Assembly: GCA_028023455.1 (NCBI GenBank)
Contig: JAQFVV010006700.1
Coordinates: 372,001-436,000, forward strand
Length of the DNA: 64,000 nucleotides
Origin: Epiperipatus broadwayi
Lineage: Eukaryota; Onychophora; Udeonychophora; Euonychophora; Peripatidae
Direction of reading: 5' to 3'
Part shown: positions 26,112 to 38,747 of the stretch, in pieces
How the letters are laid out: each line of letters opens with the position of its first letter
How positions within the stretch are numbered: the first letter of the stretch is position 1
Notes under the pieces: generated by a model
Databases searched by the model: none
What the model was told of the DNA's origin: nothing
What the model saw: the letters and a program-made list of their open reading frames with translations, nothing else
Position numbers and translations under genes: made by a program

Positions 26112-26208
26112 GAAAAGAAAAACAGTTTAGAATATTTTGATGAAAATAAATTTTTTGTCAGGAAAGAAAAACAGTTTAGAATATTTTGATGAAAATAATT
26201 TTTTTGTC
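26112..26208. repeat. Recent tandem duplication, unit about 49 bp
   Basis: Two adjacent copies share GAAAGAAAAACAGTTTAGAA and the following ATTTTGATGAAAATAA almost without change. The identity is much higher than that of other repeats here, so the duplication is recent. Confidence 0.8.
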
Positions 26209-26469
26209 ACTCATCAGTTATCTAGATAAGTTGGTGATTAATAATATAGTAATTGTAAAATATGGCTCTTGTAAGAAGGGGAAGGGGGATATATATATCA
26301 TGTTGGAAATAAGATATGTAATATAATAATATCATGTTAAAAATAAAAGTAATTTATATGTTGAAACAAGGATGAGGGGTTAACATTTATTTATTTTATT
26401 TCATTATTTTTGTTTTAATTCTTTTTAATTAGCATCACTCCTATGTAGGAATTATTAGAGAACAGTTTT

Positions 26470-26690
26470 GTGTTACAGGGATGGCGCCCCTACCTGTCAT
26501 GATTTACTTAGAAAATTTTGAATTATTTCTAATTTTAATCATTCTTTTTTCAAGTAGATTGCTCATAGGCAATCTATCTAACCTTTCAAGGTTTATCAAT
26601 ATCTCCTTAACTAGAAAATAAAAAAAGATGAGAAAACGCCCAAACTCTCATCATCCAGCAATTAGCAAATCTAAGGAATAATGCATACTT
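26470..26690 (+). repeat. Dispersed SINE-like repeat, copy A (diverged)
   Basis: This shares an ordered set of words with 33390-33620 and 56340-56680: a CAAGTAGATTGCTCATAGGC-type block, a TTAACTAGA-type block, then GAAAA(A)NGC(T)CAAACT(T)TCAT. The three copies are strongly diverged and the 5' heads differ. A tRNA-derived head is possible but not shown. Confidence 0.35.
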
Positions 26691-26794
26691 CTTTACTATT
26701 CCTCTATAGGCAGTGTTGGTGAATCATTTACCCTGAAGCAGACTATTTAAAGACTGTTCTACTTTAACTTAACAATAATAATACATATTTTATT

Positions 26795-26805
26795 GGGGGG
26801 GGGGG
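26795..26805. repeat. G homopolymer
   Basis: Eleven consecutive G residues, striking in this composition. Length is likely to vary between individuals or reads. Confidence 0.8.
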
Positions 26806-27399
26806 AGAATGAAAGCATTTTTTAAAACATTCTTATAGTAATATATCACTTGTGTATTATCTAATGTTCCATTTAATGTAATTAAATTTTTTTCCATCTT
26901 AGTATAGTTTTATTAATGGAGATATTTTTAATTGGTATATCATTAAAACTATTGCATACATAAAATTTGTAATAAACTAATATATGTAACAATAAAAACA
27001 TTAAAGTTTGTCAAATAAGGCTTCATAAGTAATTTAATGTTAAAATTGACTGCAATTTTTATTCTCCTTTGATACATGATTTTCACACATTACTTAAATA
27101 ATTTTAAAAACTCTGCTTGATTGCTTTGGAGGTTATTCAAACACCTGAATTACTGTTAAGCACCATTGCTCTAATCAAGTTAATCAAAATGTTTTTTTTT
27201 TTTTAAAAAAAAAAAAAAACTTGAGTGAACCTTCAGCTCTCCAGTCTATCACTATCTATATGACATAAGGCTGAACATAATTAGAAAAAAAATTAATTGA
27301 AAAATATAGAATTAAGGAAACTCACTGAAACTTATTTCTTGTGCCAGATTTTTCAGTGTTTTACTTTCCAGAAATTTAAGATCATTGTGAATGTTTTTA

Positions 27400-27540
27400 T
27401 ACCAGTTGTGTTACTTGGTCAATTACTATGATAATGATGGAACAATTTTTATTTTGTCGTGTGAAAGTCGTGAGTTCGAATCTCACATGTATTACATATA
27501 TAAATGCAGGTTTAAGCCTGTACAATGTATTTAAATGACT
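27400..27540 (+). repeat. tRNA-derived SINE fragment
   Basis: A perfect T arm is present: GTGAG, loop TTCGAAT, CTCAC at 27470-27486. It contains box B GAGTTCGAATC. The expected box A region is degenerate (near 27415-27430), so the 5' half is decayed. The sequence downstream runs into A/T-rich DNA without a clear tail. A decayed tRNA gene is the alternative. Confidence 0.5.
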
Positions 27541-28499
27541 AAGTAAATTATCACCTGTTTTGTGATTAATTAGGAACTCATCATCTTATGTCAGTATTAA
27601 ATTCTTCATAACCAGCCATGTGTCACTTCACATATGAGAGCCATATTTTATTTTATCACTTTATAAACTATAATATATTAATTTAATTTAAAAAGTGAAA
27701 TTATAATAATTATGTGAGTCTGTATTTTGAATTTGTATTTGAATACTTGTATTGTCTAAATAGTTAACCTATTTTTTTTAAAAATGTCTCATTCAAAATT
27801 CTTATACCAATACTAAATAAGCATTAAATTAGTTACAAAATAAATAAAATAAATATATTCAATGTAGAACTAATAAAAAAAAAATTTTAAATGATAGTCA
27901 TTTTATAAATTTATATGTATAAACTAATGTACACAAAGTTAATGAAATTTAAAGTAAATTTAACAACTTTGACATCTCATAAAATAACTTGATGCCAATA
28001 TTTGTCTGAAGGTAACTTAATGCCAAGTTCTCAAGTATAGCTATTTCACCACTTACAACATTGATCATTCAGTTGGTTACGAGTCTATTGCTATATTTCA
28101 GTGCTGTATATAATGTCCATACTCATTAAATGCTGTTATGTATTCATCTTATGCTTACTCTTAATAATGGATTTATCCAAACTTTAGAACTCTCTAAATT
28201 GGATTCAGATTTTATTATGGCCCCAATAAAGCAATAATAATATAAACAATTACCCAATGGCATAAACAAGGAAATTAATTAGTAGATCAATATTAATCCA
28301 TTTAAACTGAAAAGAGTCTGGCTTAAGCAATAATATAATGATTGTCCAAATATCTACAGCCAGTCCAGTGCAAATGTGTTAAAGAGATATTATGATAAAT
28401 GACAAATTTTATAATGTTCTATCATTAAATGGTGCTCAATACATTCCATATAACTTAAATAGCATATTTAAATTAACAAATGTACAATGTTAAGGGCTT

Positions 28500-29030
28500 A
28501 CTTTATTTATTAGCAGTGTTAACACATGATGATGATGATAACTTCTAATAGTGATTTTATTTTCAACATATTCTTTGCATAAATAATATTACTGTTTTTC
28601 TAATTTTAATATATCCTCCAGATATTCATCTATAACCTGTAAACAAACTTTTTTAATTATCATAATGGCTAAATTTTTTTCTTCTTCTTCCATATGTTGT
28701 TGTATATCATGGAAACTTTTTTTTTATCTATTTTAATAGCTGCAGTTTCTGTTGTTTCTAGTTCTTTTTGCGCATTTTTTACCCACATTTTGTCCAATGT
28801 TTTCTTGGTCACAACTCAAAGAAGCATCTTGCCATTTCATTATTTCTTGAATAGAACTTGCCAAGCCAATTCATTCAAAAAGATGACATAATGTTTCTCC
28901 TGTTTTGGGGTCCCTTGATTCATCTGTAATACTTTCAGAGAGAATTAGAAGTTTTTTCAGTACCATTGGAACTTTTCCTTGGGTTAGATTAAGCTTTATG
29001 AGAAAAGACATCTTGCCCTGATTTTATCTG
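28500..29030 (-). pseudogene. Unidentified decayed coding sequence, Lys/Glu-rich
   Basis: Minus-strand translation from about 29023 downward is protein-like for about 160 codons. One frame reads MSFLIKLNLTQGKVPMVLKK, LLILSESITDESRDPKTGE, TLCHLFE, a TGA, then GLASSIQEIMKWQDASLSCD. A shift near 28800 is needed to continue into LDKMWVKNAQKELETTETAA. The reading returns to the first frame at MEEEEKNLAIM and KVCLQVIDEYLEDILKLEKQ. The order suggests a helical N-terminal part followed by a coiled coil. I do not recognise the family. It could be a processed host pseudogene or a mobile-element ORF. The isolated defects indicate one decayed protein rather than chance. Confidence 0.55.
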
Positions 29031-31682
29031 TTTGCTACTCATTTTTAACTTTGAAATAAAACACTGATTGATAATCTAATTGAGATCAATTCTAAATCTG
29101 CTTTTTTTTTATTTTTGTTCATCACTTTGTCATTTTTGTTTCCATTAAATATGATAAATGTAGAATATAGTCAAATAATTATCTTAAACTATCTAGATTC
29201 CTTTGCAAGAAAAAAATTTGTAATAGTTTAAAGTGAAACAGTATTTATTGACTAGAATCCTGTTTTACCTACTAATTCCCATAGTAATGTTTATTCTCAG
29301 TTTAAACCCCTTGAAGACCACATGTATTTGTATATATGTATGTACATTTTTATATATTTGTGTACATTTGGGTATATTTATGTCTGTATGTGTATCATTA
29401 TATAATGTGTATACCTAAGTGCAAACATTGTTGTATGTATGAGTGCACCTACATATATATGTGAATTAAGCTGCAACGCAATAGATTGTATAAGCATTGC
29501 AATGCAATTAAGTTATTTTATCTCCAATTTATTAAAATGAAAATATACAAATTTCTTTTATTTAATTTAAAACTCGCATATAATTTCAATTCTAGAGATG
29601 ACTAGAATACATATATAACAGAATGTTTACACAATTTAAATCTGTTTTAAAAAATTGCCTGTTTCTTAGAAAGTCTCACACCACACGCACCTGGTTTAAT
29701 TTGTTTGGGGACCAAGAACAGATTTTAAAATAAGTCTAAAATAAATTTTAAGACAAAGCAAAATCATTCAACCAGCACTATTCTAAAATCTTAATGCAGA
29801 AGTTTAAAAGTAATAAAATTATGTTAAATTTCAAGATTAAAAACTTAAAATTGTAAACAAGTTAATAGATTTTGCAAGGGTGGATCAAAAAGTTAATATA
29901 AAAAACCCAAAATTTTAGCGCTGAAAGTTCACTGTCTATTTTTATATGAAGAAGTTGCTGATAGGAGCTATTCCCATTTTGGCAATGGAAATGAATGGAT
30001 AGAGTCCACCAACTTTGCTATCTTCTTTTGGAAGACTGGTCTTTAGGAATGGATGAGTTTGAGACCTGCAGCCCACCAAGAAGACCTCGAAGAGCTCACC
30101 TAGAGAAGTAACAGCTCCACTACAATGCTAGACAGCTCAGCCCAAAGAGGATTATTGGTAACATTTTTTCCCAAAGAACTCTTTAAAATAAATCTAAAAT
30201 TAAAATTATTCTAAAAGTTTCTTAAGCTAGCTATATAATTGAATGTTCATAATTTATAACTTCTAAATGTTTCTAATAAATTAAACTAAACTCTATAATA
30301 ATTTAATGTAACTTTAAATAATAATTATAAATGAATATTTATAATTTAATAATTTTTCTCAACATAATAACTGTGTTCAGTTATTATATCTATACTGACC
30401 TAATCTGTAGTCACCTATTCTCTTTATATTTTATTGTTTATTTCATTGATATTTATGAGAATGCCATAAATCCAAATGGAGATTGATAATATTAATAATG
30501 TTGAGGGATGATTAAAAGCTTGTATAATTGATTTATGCTGCTTCTTTAGCAAACATAAATCTCCATTTTGATATCTATTCTACATATGTATATTTAGTTA
30601 TGCTACTATGTTTTAGCTTATCATTAAGGTTTTCATGTTAATGAAATATGTATAGTTAAATAATCACAAGACTGATATTATAAAAACATATAAGTAAATA
30701 ATTAAACCCCAAATATGCTTTTTCCTTCTTTATTTTATTTTATTACTATCCAGATTTAATCTTTAAACTGTATTGCTTTAATGAAATCCTTTTTAGCATG
30801 TTTAAATTATGATAATAAGGTAGTTTCACAGAATGAAACTAAAGTATTTAGTGCATTAGTTTAATTTTAATATTAATATTATTTCAGTAAGTGTTAAGAA
30901 TGTATCTTTACAAAGCATACATGTGCAATACACCTTGCTATATTTTTTGTAAAATGGGCTTATGGTTTGATGCCTCCCCATTATTCTAGTTTGGACAGCT
31001 ACATTTAGAACTGGAATACGAGGGTCCAGAAACCAATAATTAAAGTTGATTCGATCTCCTGAACTAAGGTTCATATTTTAATAGCAAATCATATGGTCCA
31101 AGGGAACCTCTCACTTGGTACTGAATCCCATGACTAATTACACATTCCGGCTGCAAATCTTATTTAGTTAATGTAGTGCCTTAGTATCTGAAGCTCTGCT
31201 ACATTCACAAGTTCATTTGCTCCACATTTTTATTCAATTCAGCATTGATCTAGCTTATATAACAATCTGCATAGAAAGCACATTTATTGCTCAGTATGTA
31301 TAAGTTAGTCTAATAAATTATATGTTGTCAGTTACCATTCTTGTAAGATTTAACTCATAGCAAACCTCAAATAGATGTCATACCATATTCAAGCATGATT
31401 ATAGACCATAGGTATTGAATTGTAATAAACCTTAAAATTAAATTATTAATGTGCATCCTCAAAGATGAGACTCTGTATTAACTCAGCTCATCATTGTATA
31501 ACACTTGTAAGTGTAAATCTTAATGCACTTCTAATTTGTATTAATTAACTTATAATTTAATAATTAAAGATATTAAATTTGTAATAATGTTTAGTGTGTT
31601 ATTCACAATCCATTTCCCAAATCTTATTTATATTTATTTTATTTTAGTGTTAATTATTAATATATGCAGCATCTCAGAAAGC
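29031..31682. other. AT-rich non-coding DNA with one G+C-elevated patch
   Basis: No gene is seen. The patch 29980-30150 has raised G+C and no long frame. It may be a repeat fragment. A minus-strand box B-like word (GGAGATCGAATCAAC, plus about 31045-31059) hints at another SINE scrap but has no supporting box A. Confidence 0.35.
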
Positions 31683-31683
31683 C

Positions 31684-31701
31684 GTGTGTGTGTGTGTGTG
31701 T
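31684..31701. repeat. GT microsatellite
   Basis: Nine GT repeats. Confidence 0.9.
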
Positions 31702-31709
31702 ATTAGTTA

Positions 31710-32660
31710 ATTGCTAATTTACCAATAATTCTCTGAGTCTCATACTTAATCCTGTGCTACTGCTGGCTTGCAAACTAAAGGGGACTGAGTGTAATCTCAT
31801 ACATGCCATACATAAGGTAGTAGATCAGAGAGTGTTGGTAAAGGAATTGAGGTGTGATTTGATTCGAGGTCTCAACCCCTCATCGAGATCAGCTTTGGGA
31901 TAATTTGCCAAAACTCTGGATTTTTTGCATGAATGTGCAAATGTGACCATTACAAAAATAATATACAAATATTATTTTTGTTTACATAAACCTATGTAGA
32001 ACAAACTATTTTGTATATTACATTTGTATACATGAATATATGTTTATCATATATATATATACAAACATTTTTGAATATTTTTTTATTCTTCTAATTATAA
32101 ACCCAGCATATGGATTACTAATGACAATATATATCATTAAAATAAATTGTTTTTTTCTAAAAAACAAATTCACTTAATCACAGTGAAATGGAGGGGCTAG
32201 TTATATAATTAACACTATTTAAAAGAGAAACAAGCACAAGTATTATTAAGTCATGCTCATATCAGAAATAATGGTCTGAAATTACTTTGATACTAACGCA
32301 TGTTGCTTATTATTTGAAAAAAGCCATCTGGCATGCATAAGTTTGGACAGGTGGTTCCTGAGGGAAAATAGTATTAGATTTTTCATGAGACAAGCCAACA
32401 TGGCTGGAAGTGTTAAGTTTATTGGAACAAGTCATGACATTTTTACAAAAGCGGATTGTTTCTGGAAATAACTATGCATCTACAGACTTTCACCATAATG
32501 GGCAATGAACTCTTAACTATAGTAAATATATTATTACTTGAATAGAATATGTTTTGATCTTATTTTAGTTATATATCATTTATTATCTGGAAAGTATTAT
32601 TTCTCAGAAATAAAATATCTACAGCCAGCAAATATAAAACCACATAGATGTTAAGACATT
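31710..32660. other. AT-rich non-coding DNA
   Basis: No gene is seen. The stretch 31740-31920 is slightly richer in G and C, without a motif I can name. Confidence 0.4.
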
Positions 32661-32664
32661 AAAA

Positions 32665-32876
32665 AATCAATGTGTGTTCCTATAGTAAGTAATATTTACT
32701 GAGACTATAACCTCGATAATATGCATGTAAAAATGCGATAGTAGGGACCTCTACAGGTGTTTTAAGCGTAAGCTTGTGGTTAAAACACCTGTAGAGGTCC
32801 CTACTATCGCATTTTTACATGCATATTATCGAGGTTATAGCCTCAGTAAATATTACTTACATAATCAATGTGCGTT
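32665..32876. mobile_element. Near-perfect hairpin element (MITE-like) with 14-bp flanking repeat
   Basis: The left arm at 32685-32765 and the right arm at 32780-32860 are inverted copies that differ at only about one to three positions over 81 bp. The loop is 14 bp. The direct repeats AATCAATGTGTGTT (32665-32678) and AATCAATGTGCGTT (32863-32876) flank it with 13 of 14 matching, which looks like a target duplication. The arms are CpG-bearing (GCGATAGTAGGG, CCTCGATAAT). Such high arm identity implies recent insertion or repair between arms. No protein is encoded. Confidence 0.75.
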
Positions 32877-32879
32877 TAA

Positions 32880-33385
32880 TAAATTTATAGTTCCTATAGT
32901 ATTAAATATTCAATTAATATAGTGAATTATTAAAAGCCAAGGTTTAAATCAATTATAATTTATGTATTCTTTCCTTTTTACCTGTGTACACCACTGGATT
33001 ATATAATGGTTTAATTATTATTAATTAATTAATACTCAAGATACTGTAATTTATAGGTGATTTGAATTCTATAATGTTTGAATGTGTAAATAGTATAAGA
33101 TTGTATCAGATTATTTCATACTTTAAAATCCATATAATCTAATGTGGTACTTAAATAGTTTGAGCTTTGTATAGTACATTAGTCTATTAGCTAAGAAATT
33201 AGTTTTACAAACGGTGAAACAATCAGGCCAACTATCTAGGAGAAAAAAATTAAGCCTGATCTGAATCAAGCATCCAAACTTAAAACTAGGACATAGATAT
33301 GGTGAAAAATGCATTATTACTATATCATTAAATTCTTCTGCATGACTATATATATATACAATATTACAAAAAGGTACTCATCTGG
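32880..33385. other. AT-rich non-coding DNA
   Basis: Nothing recognisable. The 63-codon frame at 33123-33314 has no motif. Confidence 0.45.
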
Positions 33386-33389
33386 AGAT

Positions 33390-33620
33390 TAAATCTGAGC
33401 CAAGTAAAATGTGAAATTTTTTCAGATTCCCATCAATCTTAAGATTTTTCTGCCAAGTAGGCAGCTCATAGCCAATTTCATAATTGGTCAAGATATAAGT
33501 TTCTAGCTATTCTTAACTACAGATAAAACCAGAATGAAAAACTGCTCAAACTTTTATTCCTTCTCTTGGAGAAACTTTTGCTCTATGAGCTACTTAAAAG
33601 CTATTTTATCTATTTTTATC
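33390..33620 (+). repeat. Dispersed SINE-like repeat, copy B (diverged)
   Basis: Shares the block order of copy A: CAAGTAGGCAGCTCATAGCC, then TTAACTACAGATAAAA, then GCTCAAACTTTTATT and GGAGAAACTTTTG. The last block is also present in copy C at 56610-56630. Confidence 0.35.
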
Positions 33621-35500
33621 TTTACAAACATGTTCTAGGCTTTTAATTGACAAATAATGTAAGAAATGCAATACATCTAAACAGAATTGGTTTAGTGATT
33701 TTTGTTTCCTTATCAGCTACCAAAGTGTACCTATAAAAGCAGTAAAACACTAAAATATGATGAAATGTCATTTTTGAATATGTATAAAAGCATAAATTGG
33801 CTTTAAAATTTGTCATTTATTTAATTCAATTTAAAGATATAAATTAAACTTATAAATTGAATTGTGGCATCATATAATAAATAAGTATCGAACAATGATA
33901 GAAGTTTTAATTAGGAGGAATATTGTATCCTGAGTCAACTGAGGGTACTGTTTAAAACAAAATGAATTTTACAAATCATATTTTTATTTATTTGTATGAG
34001 AAGAGAGCATGTTGAATTGTAATTTTGAAGATTTCTTACATTGAGCATAATTAGTTCCATAAGCTTAATCATTCTAGCATATATTAAAATATGTATATTT
34101 AGATATCACATTCTAAAACAAAATTTCCAACCAACATAAGTTTTAAAAAAATATAATATTTCTTCATTCAACTTTTATACTAAACATGTAAATTTGAAAA
34201 GTATAAATTATCTTTCCTTAGTGAAAACTGTAACAAACTGAAATAATGTAATCTCTAAACACAGTGCAGGAAATATTTTATATTCAATCACTATACCATA
34301 TGAAATTATATAAACACTAGAAGAATAATTAAAAAAGAATACAATATTGTATTTTTATTGCTACAAATGCAAAAAAAAACCCCAAACAAACAAATAAATG
34401 AAATAAATTGATAATTGAATCTTACAAAATTAAGCAAAGAAGTCTGATGCTCTTGTCAATTAGGAAAAGCTCTGAAATGTATTGTACACATATGTTCTAT
34501 GTCAGTCAATAGTATTCATTGTAGCAATTTAATTTATTCTACAAATCTTAATTTATTGAGAAAATATATTTGCTCTGTGATTTTTTTTTCATTCTAGAAA
34601 TATAAATTATAGCAATTTGCCTGGATGTTTAAAATAGTGAACATGTGTAGAGAAAGGTAGATAGCATTAAGTGAATGTAATTTATAAGAAATCTATATCT
34701 GGACTAAAATTAATATAATAACTGTCTAAAATAATTATTAATAATCATTAATATATTTATTGAAAGTTGATAATTATCACTGAGTGAGTACAGGAAGTGT
34801 AGTAAAGATAAATTGAATTGAAGCAATACATGTCTAAATATATAAAAATCAGATTCTTTGTCAAGCTTTTTCAAATTCATGTTCAACTACAAATTTATTA
34901 TATGGCCATTAAATATATTATATTGATCTTTCCTAAAAAAAAGTTTTATAATTTTAAAAAATATAAACATGATTTTTCAATAATGATAAAACCAGTTATA
35001 TTCTCTTTTCATCTAACTTTTTTGTGTATGTGAGTAGAAAGCATGTCATTAATACATTATCAATAGAATTGGTTAAAGATAAATTTATTTTTTATAATCA
35101 TGATCTCTCTGTAATATATATTTTAACAACTATTTTATTTGATATATTTCACTCTATGCTTGAATGAATTAAATCATAGACTAACACATTGTTAATTATT
35201 TTATTTATTGTGTGGTTTAATTATGCAAAGAATCATATCTTTAATTAAGTATATGATTATAAATAATAGTTTAGAAAACATTTATATTTTGGTGAGACAA
35301 CAATCATAAATTAATAATTATACAATATCACTTGTAAAAGTGAGTCACATTTTATTTGTAAGCTAAAATTAATCTGTCATTTTCATATTAAAATCTGAAC
35401 ATTTATTAGATTTGAAAGCCTTTAAGAATATCCAAAATATTTGGATAGTAACAACTGTTATATATTTTCAATATATACTTGTGTGTTTGAATGGGTTTTT
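33621..35500. other. AT-rich non-coding DNA
   Basis: No gene or repeat is recognised. The 71-codon frame at 34818-35033 has no motif. Confidence 0.45.
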
Positions 35501-35504
35501 TTTT

Positions 35505-36100
35505 TTTGGACATTTTAATGCCTATAATAGTATAAAAAGAAATTTTGATCAAACATTTTTGGAAATAATGTTATAAATTTAAATGGTTTGCTGTTGTTGA
35601 ATTTTTACACAGCGTATGGATTAACTGTCATGAACACTTTGATAGAAAAATTGTTACAAAGACACTTTGATATAATCACACTCATAATAAAAGCATCTAA
35701 TAGACTACATTATAATTTGAAGAATACAAAAGAAATTCATATTACAAGAGAACTTATAAGTACAGATTGTTAACCAGATCATAGACTGATAAACTTACAA
35801 ATTAAAATGATAGTTGAATTTAAAAAGATATTATTTCATTCAATTTGATATTCATTCTTTAGAAGCATCTATTATTTGCACTGATTTTCAATAGCTATTA
35901 AATGATAAAATTACTAATATGGACTTTCAGGATTGTAATATTACTGAGGCATGAAATTCTCCTAAGTCTTAAGGAGCATGTTATGGATATAAGTAAATTT
36001 AATCTTGGATTCATTTAAAAAAAAAGAATCATGGATGGTTTTCTGACAATCTTATTCTTAGTGATTTGATTAGATGAGAGCATGGCAATTTTTTTTATTT
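35505..36100 (+). pseudogene. LINE endonuclease (APE type) fragment, copy 1
   Basis: The plus strand reads the second half of an APE-type endonuclease of a non-LTR retrotransposon. It starts at GHFNAYNS (family GDFNARVG), continues through FDQTFLEIM, then LLNFYTAYGLTVMNTL. The family motif WxHPRSxxWHLIDY is badly eroded. It then reads EIHITRELISTDC and PDHRLINLQIKM, which contain the catalytic-type DHR of the family. Stops and frame changes are present (for example at about 35575 and 35771). Beyond 35830 the linker towards the reverse transcriptase is just traceable. Many such copies are annotated in animal genomes as 'craniofacial development protein 2-like'. The element is dead. It belongs to the same family as the minus-strand remnant at 57.69-58.46 kb. 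Confidence 0.8.
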
Positions 36101-36246
36101 AGTAAAATAATGAATTGAATGTATAGTTTTATGATCAATACAAAGATTTAATGGCAGAAGTTCAATAATTATAAGATTTAAATATGATTAGTAGATTAAG
36201 TACACGTTTGTTTTCTTTCTTATTTTCTTTAAAGAATGGGGAAAAT

Positions 36247-37775
36247 GAGGCAGACAATCTTAGTCTAATAAATTATTGAAGCAAATAAATAAATTATAAA
36301 AAAATAATAGAAAACAAAAACCATTAATTTTATTAACTCTTTAGTGAGAACAGTTTAATAAAACCCAATGCAGATATGGTTATACAATAATAAAATATAA
36401 AAGCACAACATATCAGTGCAAACATACACACACACACCAATAATTTTATACATTTATTTATAATATCAATTTTATATATTTATAGTAATAGTAAAATATA
36501 TGATTAATTAATGAAGTTATTATAAAAAAAACAATGATTAATAATAATAATAATAATAATAATCTTAAATCTGGCTAAATAATTTATTTTTGTTTTAAGA
36601 TCTAATATTGTCTACATTTCCTAACAATCAATTTAAAATTTAAAAAAAAATCATGTGCAGTATAGAATGTGAAAGGGGAAAAAAATTATACAATTTGGAT
36701 TATTTTTATTGTCTTATACGATTCAAAATATTTTTATTTTTTTGTTAATCATCAACTTGATTGCATATTAGAACATCAGCATTAAGGTGATGAAGGTAAA
36801 CCTCCAAGCCATCTTTCATTTAAAAGGAACTGGAGGATAATCAAAATTTATCATAGATCTGTTTTGTTCAATTAAATTATAAATATCTAACCTTCAGTAT
36901 AACAAAAAAAAAAAATTGGAAATTTAGATATAAATTTTACTTGTTAATTAGTAATTTGGATACTCATTTATCGAAAATTGGGCCTGAAGATTAAAAAACA
37001 TCAAATAAAATTTGCACAATAAAAGAACTTAACAATAAGCCTAAAATATTTTGAAACTTTTTTATTTATTGTAATACTAATTTTTTTTAAAAAAAAAAAA
37101 TATTGTTCAAATGGTTTATAAATAAATCAAGTAGATGTTTTCAAAATAATAATAATAAAGGAATAATGCAAATATAAAACTTCATAAATATATTGTATTT
37201 TAATTAGACTAATGTATATTTTAATTACATTAAAGAATTGCTGAATATTAATTTTATTACTAAAATATATATGATGTTGTAAATGGGGTAGAGACATTTC
37301 TATTAACAAAAGTTTTAAAAGTTTGACTTTGAATTTTACCTGATATCACAATGTAAAGATAATAACAATTATTAAACAATTATATTATAAAATTTAATAT
37401 ATTTAGGATAATCATTTATATATTTGATCTTTATAATTTATTTGCATTTTTTTTTTTGGTATAGGAATATATGTATCAGGGAGAATATTTTAATTTGCAA
37501 TATAATTGTAAAAATATTTGAGAAATGAATATTTTAAAATTTATAACATTATCTTTATCCAACTTTATAAATAACATGTTTATAGGTAACATATTATACA
37601 CAAGATACAACTTAAATGATTAATGATTAAAAAGTATGAATTACTATGCATGTCTTTGTAAGGGTTATAATATATTCTTCACTCGCATCAATTTATTTAA
37701 TATAAACAATTATTTTATTTATTAATTTTAGGTCCAACTAATAAGAAACATGCATTAACTTTTTGACTGTTAAAT
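36247..37775. repeat. Left arm of giant imperfect palindrome
   Basis: This arm is the inverted counterpart of 37870-40535 once two later insertions are removed. Aligned landmarks, left against complement of right: TGAGGCAGACAATCTTAG with TGAGACAGACAATCTTAG (outer end); GATTCAAAATATTTTTATTT; ATAAATATCTAACCTTCAGT with CAAATATCTAACTTTCAGT; AATTTGGATACTCATTTAT; GATATCACAATGTAAAGATA; CAACTTTATAAATAACATGT. Collinearity holds over the full 1.5 kb, with many substitutions and small indels, so the arms are old. I do not recognise a coding sequence in it. The short TAA array at 36541-36562 is part of the arm. Confidence 0.85.
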
Positions 37776-37869
37776 ACATTTTTTTATTAACATAAATATA
37801 ATTAATTTAATATAAAAACATCAATAATAACAATAAATAATTCAATACTTAGTATATGTTTTAGTCATA
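37776..37869. repeat. Palindrome centre
   Basis: About 90 bp of A/T-rich sequence between the arms. Pairing fades gradually, so the exact centre, near 37.82 kb, is uncertain. Confidence 0.6.
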
Positions 37870-38739
37870 ATAATTTAACATGTTTTCTATTAATTTGGCC
37901 AAAAATTAATAAATAATTCTTTATATCAAATAAATTGATGTGGGTGAAGAGTATATCATAACCTTTATACATATATATGCACTTCAGAACAAAGACATGC
38001 ATATTGATTTACACTTTTTAAACATTCATCACTTAGATTGTATCTTGTGTATAATATGCTATTTGTAAACATGTTATTTATAAAGTTGGGCAGAGATTTT
38101 GTTATAAATTTGAAATTATTTTTATATTTGTATCACAAATTAAAATATTTTTCCTGATATCTGTATTCTTATATCATAAATGCAAGAAAATTATAAAGAC
38201 CAAATGAATAAACAAATATTTTAAATATATTAAATTTCATAAAATAATTGTTTATTAATTGATATTATCTTTATATTGTGATATTAGGTAATTCAATTGA
38301 TGATAAACTTTTAAAAGGTTTGATAATAGAAATATGTCTAGTCCATTTCAAGGTCATATATACTTTATTTAATTAAAAGTAAAATTAATATTTAGCATTT
38401 CTTTAATAAATTAAAATATATTTAGTCTATTTAAAATATAATACATTTGTGACGTTTTATAATTGTATTATTCTTTTATTATTATTATTATTAGTTTGAA
38501 ATCAACTTGATTTATTTATAAATCATTTGAATAATTCTTTTTTTCTTTTAAAAAAAGCCTAGCATTCGCAATAAATAAAATAGTCAAAACATTTTACCTT
38601 TATTGTTAAATTTTTTTATTGGGCACATTTTATTTTCTCCAATGATGTTCTTCAATCTTTAGGTCCAACTCTCTATAAATGAGTATCCAAATTACCAATT
38701 AACAAGTACAATTTATATCCAAACTTCCAAATATTATAT

Positions 38740-38747
38740 AGTTATAC
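38740..38747. repeat. 8-bp target-site duplication, left (hAT)
   Basis: AGTTATAC, repeated exactly at 39701-39708. Eight bases is the signature duplication length of hAT transposons. Confidence 0.9.

Noticed and set aside
31838-31885. GATTCGAGGTCTCAACC as a SINE box B
   Set aside because: The match to GGTTCGANTCC is poor and no box A lies at the right distance.
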